Below are positions 30,242 to 35,651 of a stretch of 35,651 bases of DNA, piece after piece. This stretch comes from Streptosporangiaceae bacterium (GTDB lineage: Bacteria; Actinomycetota; Actinomycetes; Streptosporangiales; Streptosporangiaceae). A program made the position numbers and the translations under genes. Each line of letters starts with the position of its first letter. Within the stretch, counting starts at the first letter, position 1. Under the pieces are notes generated by a model. That model worked only from the letters and a program-made list of their open reading frames with translations, ran no database searches and was not told the origin of the DNA. The stretch spans positions 1 to 35,651 of the forward strand of contig JAOPYK010000240.1 in the NCBI GenBank assembly GCA_025964695.1, in the 5' to 3' direction.

Positions 30242-30976
30242 TCAGGCGTCGTCGGAAGGCTTGGTGACGACCGCGGCCAGCCTGCTTCGAGAGGCGCTCA
30301 GGTGCGCGCTCATTGCCTGGGCCGCTCCCGCTTCATCGCGTCGGGTAATGGCTTCCAATATTCGTTCATGCTCGCGCACCGTGTCCGCGGTGATTCCAAC
30401 CGCGTAATAGAGCCGATACAGCTGAGCATGGGGTCGAAGTCGTTCAAGAGTCTCGACCATAAGCCCTACGCCCGTCGCCTTGGCAAGAGCCAGGTGGAAA
30501 GCGGCGTCCTGAGTAGCAAAGGCCTTGTAACTGTCATAGCTGTTGCCGAGGACCGGCTTGCTCATCGCGGCGATCAGATCCTCCATGCCTGTGATCTGTT
30601 GCGGGGTCGCCACCTGCGCAGCCCACAAAGCGCAGGCGGGCTCGAGGAGCAGCCGCATGCGGAACAGTTCATCGAATGTCGTTGAGTCGATCAGTGGTGC
30701 GGCGGTGTAGCCATAGTGTGCGCGCTTCGCGACCAACCCGTCGGATTCCAGCCGGGCCAAGGCCTCGCGGATAGGAGTCGCCGAACAGCCGAGGTCGCGG
30801 GAGAGACCATCGATCGAGAGACGCGACCCAGGCTCTACCACATTGTCCATGAGCTTGGACTTCAGGAACTCGTAAATCTCATCCGCGAGAACGGATCGCC
30901 GAGGTGCGCCGTCGGTCAGCCATGGTGATGCCGCCGGGTCGGCCGCGGCTGCGGAAGCTGTTTGTGAATTCGCCAC
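30242..30976 (-). CDS. GntR-family regulator, FadR/FCD subfamily
   Basis: A 244-residue protein. The winged HTH covers residues ~28-95: VLADEIYEFLKSKLMDNVVE, PGSRLSIDGLSRDLGCSATP and IREALARLESDGLVAKR. The C-terminal FCD domain is all helical, with the usual Asp/His metal or ligand residues in FATQDAAFHLALAKATG and in VREHERILEAI (H in EHERI). Such regulators respond to small organic acids or sugars. The start GTG 30976 abuts a dyad CATCCTA/TAGGATG, implying a leaderless message and autoregulation. The divergent ABC transporter and hydrolase operon shares the CCTATAGGA core, making it the likely target. Confidence 0.88.
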   Translation of the reverse strand: MANSQTASAAAADPAASPWLTDGAPRRSVLADEIYEFLKSKLMDNVVEPGSRLSIDGLSRDLGCSATPIREALARLESDGLVAKRAHYGYTAAPLIDSTTFDELFRMRLLLEPACALWAAQVATPQQITGMEDLIAAMSKPVLGNSYDSYKAFATQDAAFHLALAKATGVGLMVETLERLRPHAQLYRLYYAVGITADTVREHERILEAITRRDEAGAAQAMSAHLSASRSRLAAVVTKPSDDA

Positions 30977-30996
30977 ATCCTACACCCTATAGGATG
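30976..30996. promoter_or_regulatory. Candidate GntR operator at its own promoter
   Basis: CATCCTA (30976-30982) and TAGGATG (30990-30996) are perfect inverted arms with 7 nt between, and CCTATAGG (30986-30993) is nested inside. It touches the GntR start codon. The core CCTATAGGA recurs at 31595-31603 before the transporter operon. Confidence 0.65.
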
Positions 30997-31174
30997 TTGG
31001 GGCTTGGCGAGGCGCCTTCCGGCCTATCACTCAAGCCCCGACAGGGCGGCGATATGCATCTCGGACGCGGAGGCGGCACCGCGACCTGCTTATCATCGAA
31101 CGGCTTCCCTGCACTTGGCGCTCGCGCGGCGTTTTGGAGCAACGACAGTAACTCCTATCACCCGTTCGCGCTTG

Positions 31175-31417
31175 AGGATCCAAGCCCTTCTGGTTGAACT
31201 CGCGGATGACATCCCGCAGGTAGGCGTCGCTGACCTGCATCAACGTGGTGGTGTTGCGGGCTGGTCGGCCCGCGCCGGACAGTGGCACGACGATCGCCTG
31301 CCGCAGCCCGACCGGGTTCTTCGCGGTGCGGGTGATGCGCTGAAGTTCGCGTCCCTTGTCCCTCGTCCATCGGGACGAGCGGCGCACGAGCACCTCGGGT
31401 TTCCTGGCCACGGCCAC
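31175..31417 (-). pseudogene. IS630-type transposase N-terminal remnant
   Basis: From ATG 31417 on the minus strand: MAVARKPEVLVRRSSRW, then RELQRITRTAKNPVGLRQAI, then TTLMQVSDAYLRDVIREFNQ and KGLD. This is the N-terminal HTH region of IS630-family transposases (RTAKDPVRLRRAIVVLMS, VSExYVRxVIxxFNxxGxxAL). The DDE catalytic domain is missing and the frame becomes unrelated after about 31175. It lies in the gap between the GntR gene and the ABC operon and may have separated them. Confidence 0.72.
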
Positions 31418-31593
31418 CTCCAGGCGGAGTCCTGGAGCAAGGCCGCCGGACCCAGCCCGATGGATCGGTTACCCGCCGAAGGTTCGGTGACCAGCCGCAG
31501 GACGGTCTGGCGGCCGCTTGTCACAGACAGGTTACGGAGGCATTTCGGGTATTGACATCGACCTTGAAGGACCTAATGATTCCACATCATAGA

Positions 31594-31603
31594 TCCTATA
31601 GGA
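31594..31603. promoter_or_regulatory. Candidate GntR operator before the ABC operon
   Basis: TCCTATAGGA is a perfect 10-bp palindrome 35 nt upstream of the binding-protein start. Its CCTATAGGA core matches the dyad at the GntR promoter (30986-30994), the only other place where I found it. This links the regulator to the transporter operon. Confidence 0.62.
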
Positions 31604-31638
31604 AAATCTCCTGAGGTTCGTGACGAAGGGTGACGCCT

Positions 31639-32625
31639 GTGGCACGCATGCGCTTTGCGGTTCAGCTGGGGATAGGCACTGTTGCCGCTGCTGTGCTGGC
31701 AGGATGCTCCACCGCCAGCTCGATGCCGACAGCGGCAGGACCGACGGCCTCGAAGCAGGTGGTGATCGGCTTGTCGAACCAAACAATGGCGGTCACGTTC
31801 CCGGTCGGTCTGGCCAAGGGTGCACAGCAGGAGGCGGACAAGCTCGGCGCCAAGCTGGTCGTCCTCGACTCCAAAGGTGACGTTCAGAAGCAGGGCAGCG
31901 ATATTCAGGATCTGATCACGCGGAAGGTGAGCGGCATCCTGATCGTGCCCAACTCGCCTGGTCCGGCGCAGGCCATGGTGGACAGCGTCGCCGCGGCGGG
32001 TATCCCGATCGCTTCCGTACACGGGACTGTTGGCACCGGGCCGACGAACGTCCCCTACAACAAGCTGTCCTTCACGATCAACGAGAGCGCTGATCAGCTG
32101 GGGCACCTGGAGGCCACTTTGGCCAAGCAGGCGCTGCCGGGCGGTGGAAAGGTCGCCATCATCGCAGGGGCGTCCGGATTCCTGGAGAACACCACCTGGA
32201 CGGCGGGGTTCAAGTCCGACCTCGCCGCGGCCGGAAAGTTCCAGATCGTCGCGACCCAACCCGGAAACTGGACGGCGGAGGCCGGACAGTCCGCGTGCCA
32301 GGGCATCCTCAGCGCGCACCCCGATGTCGCCCTGTTCTACGCCTTGAGCGATGACATGGCCACCGGGTGTGCGAAGGCGGTCGCCGCAGTCAAGTCGAAG
32401 GCAAAGATCTTGGGCGCCGGCGGGTCGAAGAGCGGCATCACCGGTGTCCAGGACGGCTCGATCTATGGCGATGTCTGCTTCAAGCCGGTCGACGAAGGCG
32501 CCAAAGCCTTCGACACTCTCTATGAGCAGATCACCGGGAAATCCGCTGCGCCGAACAAGGTCCTGAGCTACGACACCCCTAGCATCAGCAAGGCGAACGT
32601 CGGCCAGTGCGCTCCGCAGTGGTAG
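31639..32625 (+). CDS. Sugar-type ABC transporter substrate-binding lipoprotein (RbsB-like)
   Basis: A 328-residue periplasmic-binding-protein type 1 (Peripla_BP_4). A lipobox LAGCSTA follows the signal helix. The mature part starts KQVVIGLSNQTMAVTFPVGL and has the GDVQKQGSDIQDLITRKVSG and ILIVPNSPGPAQAMVDS blocks of the family, plus VAIIAGASG and FYALSDDMATG. Ligands of such proteins are pentoses, autoinducer-2, inositols or related polar molecules. GTG 31639 is chosen because GAAGGG lies 8 nt upstream (31630 and ATG 31648 are alternatives). It leads an operon with ATPase, permease and hydrolase. Confidence 0.9.
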   Translation: MARMRFAVQLGIGTVAAAVLAGCSTASSMPTAAGPTASKQVVIGLSNQTMAVTFPVGLAKGAQQEADKLGAKLVVLDSKGDVQKQGSDIQDLITRKVSGILIVPNSPGPAQAMVDSVAAAGIPIASVHGTVGTGPTNVPYNKLSFTINESADQLGHLEATLAKQALPGGGKVAIIAGASGFLENTTWTAGFKSDLAAAGKFQIVATQPGNWTAEAGQSACQGILSAHPDVALFYALSDDMATGCAKAVAAVKSKAKILGAGGSKSGITGVQDGSIYGDVCFKPVDEGAKAFDTLYEQITGKSAAPNKVLSYDTPSISKANVGQCAPQW

Positions 32626-32627
32626 CA

Positions 32628-34145
32628 GTGTCGACCTCCATGGCTTCCGAGGGGTCAGCCGGCTCTCCCGCGCTGGAGATAGCCCAGGTCACCAAGGTTT
32701 ACCCTGGCGGAACGCAGGCGTTGCGCGGCGTCTCCCTCACCCTGATGCCCGGCCTCGTGCACGGACTGGTCGGCGCCAACGGCGCCGGCAAGTCAACCCT
32801 GATCAAGATCATCGCTGGCGCGGAGCGGCCGACCACCGGAGTGCTGCGCTGGCAGGGCGCCCCGGCGGACTGGAGACGGCCGGCGGACGCCCAGGCAGCC
32901 GGCGTCGCGGTCGTTCACCAGCAGAGCCCGGTCGCACCTGCGTTGAGCGTTCTGGAGAACGTCTACCTCGGTCAGAAATCGGCCGGGCTGTGGAAACCTC
33001 GAGACCGGCAGCGGGACTTCGACGCGTTGTGTTCCTCGATCGGGTTCGCTATCGACCCCAACGCTCCGGTATCGGAGCTGTCGGTGGGGGATCGGCAGAT
33101 GGTGTCCATTCTGCGGGCCTTGGCGCAGCATCCGTCCGTGATCCTGCTGGACGAACCCACTGCCTCGATCACGCCGGCGGAGCGCGCCGGCGTGCTCGGC
33201 GCGGTGCGCAGCCTCGCCACCAGCGGGGTGGCTGTCGTGTTCGTCTCGCATTTCCTCAACGAGGTCATGCAGGTCAGTGATGTGGTCAGCGTGCTCCGAG
33301 ACGGAACACTCGTCGACGAACTGGATGCCTCGAGCATGTCGGTCGAGCGTATGGTGTCCGGCATTGTCGGTGACCGCTTGCACGCTGTTGAGAACTCTAA
33401 GCCGGCGCACGAGTTCGGCTCGGCGGTGCTGAAGGTCCGCAACCTCAAGTCGGTGAGGATGGCGGAACCGGTGACGTTGGACGTGAAACGGGGCGAGATC
33501 GTCGGCATCGCCGGCCTGCTCGGATCCGGCCGTACCTCGCTGCTGAAAGCCATCTTCGGTGCGGACCGGCGAATAAGCGGTGACGTCCTCATTGACGACA
33601 AGCCGCTGGCCCCGACGCCGGCGGCGGCCGTCAAAGGCGGCGTCGCCTTCGTCCCCGAGGACCGACTAGGCCAGGGCCTCATCGGGGACTGGGAGATCTG
33701 GCGCAACGTCTCGATGGCCGACCTCGGCCGGCTCTCACGCCGATTCAAACTTCTCAACCCGGCCAAGGAACGGGCACGTGCCATCCAGGCGTGCGCCGAA
33801 CTCGGGGTCGTCGCGTCTTCCATCGACACCCCGGTCAAGGATCTCAGCGGTGGTAACGCCCAGAAGGTGGTGTTCGCCAAATGGATCTACAAGACCCACC
33901 ATGTCCTGCTGCTCGATGAACCCACCGCCGGTGTGGACGTCGGTGGCAAGGCGGATCTGATCAAACTCATCCGTGCTTTGGCAGCGCGGGGAATGGGGAT
34001 AGTTGTGGTGCTCTCGGAATTCGAGGAGCTGCTGAGCGTCACCGACCGCGTCCTCGTACTGAGGCACGGAAACATCACGGCCGATTTTGCCTCCGATGAG
34101 GTGTCAGTGAGCGAACTGACCGCATCCGCGGGAGGACTGGCATGA
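32628..34145 (+). CDS. Sugar ABC transporter ATP-binding protein with two ABC domains (RbsA/MglA-like)
   Basis: About 505 residues with tandem ATPase domains. Domain 1: GANGAGKST (Walker A), LSVGDRQMV (signature), ILLDEPTAS (Walker B). Domain 2: the altered Walker A GLLGSGRTS, signature DLSGGNAQKVVFAKWI and LLDEPTAGVDVG. A degenerate second Walker A is normal in the RbsA/MglA group. GTG 32628 follows the binding-protein stop by 2 nt; other in-frame starts are GTG 32607, GTG 32619 and ATG 32640, and none has a clear ribosome site, so it may depend on coupling. Its end overlaps the permease start by 4 nt. Confidence 0.92.
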   Translation: MSTSMASEGSAGSPALEIAQVTKVYPGGTQALRGVSLTLMPGLVHGLVGANGAGKSTLIKIIAGAERPTTGVLRWQGAPADWRRPADAQAAGVAVVHQQSPVAPALSVLENVYLGQKSAGLWKPRDRQRDFDALCSSIGFAIDPNAPVSELSVGDRQMVSILRALAQHPSVILLDEPTASITPAERAGVLGAVRSLATSGVAVVFVSHFLNEVMQVSDVVSVLRDGTLVDELDASSMSVERMVSGIVGDRLHAVENSKPAHEFGSAVLKVRNLKSVRMAEPVTLDVKRGEIVGIAGLLGSGRTSLLKAIFGADRRISGDVLIDDKPLAPTPAAAVKGGVAFVPEDRLGQGLIGDWEIWRNVSMADLGRLSRRFKLLNPAKERARAIQACAELGVVASSIDTPVKDLSGGNAQKVVFAKWIYKTHHVLLLDEPTAGVDVGGKADLIKLIRALAARGMGIVVVLSEFEELLSVTDRVLVLRHGNITADFASDEVSVSELTASAGGLA

Positions 34146-35422
34146 GCGTCGACGAACAGCGCGGATCCGGAACCCCCGGCCCCAGTCTCGCGATGCGAGT
34201 GAGTCCGGCGCTGCACAGCCTTCGCCCGCAACGCGCCGGGGTGGTCTATGCGCTGATCATCCTTGTCGTGGTGCTGGCCATCGCGACGGCGGCCAAAGGC
34301 CAACCGGCCTACCTGTCGAGCATCAACGTCTCCAACATCATGGGCCAGGCCGCTCCGGACGCGATTCTCGCCATCTTCATGACCGTCGTGCTGATCTCCG
34401 GCAACTTCGATCTCTCCGTGGCCTCGGTCGCGGCTCTGGCTGCCGCGTTGGCCCTGAAGACCATCGACTCCATCGGGACCGCACCTGCCGTCATCCTCGC
34501 CCTCGCGGTCGGAGCGGTGGTCGGCTTGATCAACGCGATGCTCGTCCAGAAGATCGGCGTGAACGCCTTCATCGTCACTCTTGGCAGCATGACCGCTGTG
34601 CGGGGTGTCGTGCTCATCACCCTTGACGGGCAGAGCGTGACTGCGCATTCCCGGTCCCTCGTCGCACTGGACAGCACCATCTTCAAGGTCCCGGTCCCAG
34701 TCTGCATCCTATTCGGGATCCTCCTGATCGTCCTTGCCGTGCTGCGCCTGCGACAGGTGAGCGACGGCGCGTCACCGCCGCTGGATGGTTTTTTCGTGGC
34801 GCTGGTACTGATGGGAATCGGGTGTTTGATCCTGCCCGTCATGGCGCCGGCGCTGCTGACCGAGCCGCTGCCCGTGTGGTTGATGATCTGGGTGACGGTC
34901 GGAGTCAGCGTAGGTCTGCGTTTCCTGATCGCCGGGCGCAACCTCTATGCGGTCGGCAGCAACGCCGAAGCCGCGAGGCTGTCGGGCATCAACGTCGGCA
35001 TCTACAAGATGGCGCCGTTCGTGCTGTCCGGTGCTGCCGCAGCCGGGGTCGGGCTGATCTACGCCGGACGGTTCAATTCCGTCGACCCGAATGCATTGAC
35101 CGGTACGGAGCTGACGGTGATCGCCGCAGCCATTCTCGGAGGGACGTCGCTGTTCGGCGGAGCCGGTTTCGTGGCCAAATCAGTCCTGGGAACCGTTGTC
35201 CTGTTCACGTTGTCCAACGGATTCAATGTGCTCAATCTCGGTTCGAATTACCAGTATGTCGTTCAAGGGGCCGTGCTCGTCGCTGCTTCTGCCGTATACA
35301 CGATCGCGGCGAGATCCCCGGCACGACGGAACTCCACACGACAATCAGCGGAACCTCCCGCCACTACGACGCCTGGTGAGGCACAGAGCGAGGCCTCACA
35401 CGCATCCTTGAGCACCTCATGA
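34142..35422 (+). CDS. Sugar ABC transporter permease (RbsC/XylH-like)
   Basis: A 426-residue membrane protein of the BPD_transp_2 family. Conserved blocks are ISGNFDLSVASVAALAAALA, VQKIGVNAFIVTLGSMTAVR and RNLYAVGSNAEAARLSGINV, with AAAILGGTSLFGGAGF near the end. It is about 100 residues longer than RbsC, with an extra hydrophobic segment in the middle (around residues 190-250), as in XylH-type permeases, and a Ser/Thr/Pro-rich tail. ATG 34142 overlaps the ATPase stop (ATGA), and its own stop overlaps the next start (ATGA), so four proteins are coupled in order. Confidence 0.92.
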   Translation: MSVDEQRGSGTPGPSLAMRVSPALHSLRPQRAGVVYALIILVVVLAIATAAKGQPAYLSSINVSNIMGQAAPDAILAIFMTVVLISGNFDLSVASVAALAAALALKTIDSIGTAPAVILALAVGAVVGLINAMLVQKIGVNAFIVTLGSMTAVRGVVLITLDGQSVTAHSRSLVALDSTIFKVPVPVCILFGILLIVLAVLRLRQVSDGASPPLDGFFVALVLMGIGCLILPVMAPALLTEPLPVWLMIWVTVGVSVGLRFLIAGRNLYAVGSNAEAARLSGINVGIYKMAPFVLSGAAAAGVGLIYAGRFNSVDPNALTGTELTVIAAAILGGTSLFGGAGFVAKSVLGTVVLFTLSNGFNVLNLGSNYQYVVQGAVLVAASAVYTIAARSPARRNSTRQSAEPPATTTPGEAQSEASHASLSTS

Positions 35423-35651
35423 CCCACTCGGCCTCGTCCGGCGTTGCGGTGATCGTCGAACGCGACGTCTGGATCCCGATGCGTGACGGGGTGCTGCTGC
35501 AGGCTGATGTGTGGCGTCCGGCGACCGAGGGCCGGTACCCGGTGTTGCTGCAACGAACGCCTTACAACCGGGCTGATTCCTTCGCGGTGGTCGTCAACGC
35601 CGGCATCGAACCGTTGCGTGCGGTCGCGAACGGGTTCGTGGTCGTCATCCA
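35419..35651 (+). CDS. CocE/NonD-type S15 hydrolase, N-terminus (partial, runs off right edge)
   Basis: The visible 77 codons read VERDVWIPMRDGVLLQADVW, RPATEGRYPVLLQRTPYNRA, then GFVVVI. This is the N-terminal strand region of the X-Pro dipeptidyl-peptidase/CocE group of serine hydrolases (xxMRDGVxLxADVxRP ... PVLLxRTPYxK), which cleave esters or acyl-peptides. The catalytic Ser, Asp and His lie beyond the edge. The ATG overlaps the permease stop by 4 nt, so the enzyme is the fourth gene of the transporter operon and probably hydrolyses the imported compound. Confidence 0.85.
   Translation, partial: MTHSASSGVAVIVERDVWIPMRDGVLLQADVWRPATEGRYPVLLQRTPYNRADSFAVVVNAGIEPLRAVANGFVVVI

Overview
The window is GC-rich DNA from an actinomycete. 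Codon third positions are strongly GC-biased, GTG starts with strong AGGAGG-type ribosome sites are common, and the gene families are actinobacterial (DivIVA/Wag31, an actinobacterial-type mIHF-like domain, BlaI/M56 pairs, COG4280). The Streptosporangiales or a nearby order is a reasonable guess, but no rRNA or marker gene is present to prove it. The region is accessory in character: short adjacent operons separated by decayed genes and transposase remnants. No tRNA, rRNA or CRISPR array was recognised.

Left end (1-2.9 kb): the first codons of an IucA/IucC siderophore synthetase run off the left edge, followed by an IS110-type remnant. Then comes a ChrB-type regulator and, convergent to it, a COG4280 membrane protein with a coupled small membrane protein. 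These genes are flanked by two copies of the same ~135 bp promoter/start module. Each copy now drives only a broken MFS gene, and the right copy runs into a CtaG remnant. 2.9-6.7 kb: a Tat-exported sulfatase and a membrane-anchored GH39-like glycosidase. 6.7-11.2 kb: a catabolic locus with SDR and TetR genes on one strand and amidohydrolase and APC permease genes on the other, divided by a palindromic operator.

11.3-18 kb is the most interesting block. A BlaI repressor and BlaR1-like M56 protease lie among three enzymes predicted to recycle the undecaprenyl-phosphate lipid carrier: a PAP2 phosphatase, a DedA-PAP2 fusion and UppP/BacA. The motif TTCTAC-N5-GTAGAA, or a close variant, occurs upstream of the PAP2 gene, between blaI and the DedA-PAP2 side, and upstream of uppP. 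This suggests one BlaI regulon for lipid-carrier recycling. Remnants of further DedA and PAP2 genes fill the gaps.

18.7-20.4 kb: a secreted matrixin-like metalloprotease with a lipoprotein partner, then an opposed small lipoprotein behind a shared terminator. 20.5-29.8 kb is a metal-homeostasis region: two ArsR-CDF efflux cassettes plus an N-terminal fragment of a third ArsR gene, a ZIP-family transporter with an mIHF-like C-terminal domain, a P-type ATPase remnant and a DivIVA protein with a His-rich N terminus. A lone glutamate-type binding protein, a scrap of its ATPase and an SH3-domain secreted protein sit between them. 30.2-35.65 kb: a GntR/FCD regulator and a sugar-type ABC transporter operon (binding protein, double ATPase, permease) coupled to a CocE/S15-type hydrolase that runs off the right edge. 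The GntR and ABC promoters share a CCTATAGGA palindrome.
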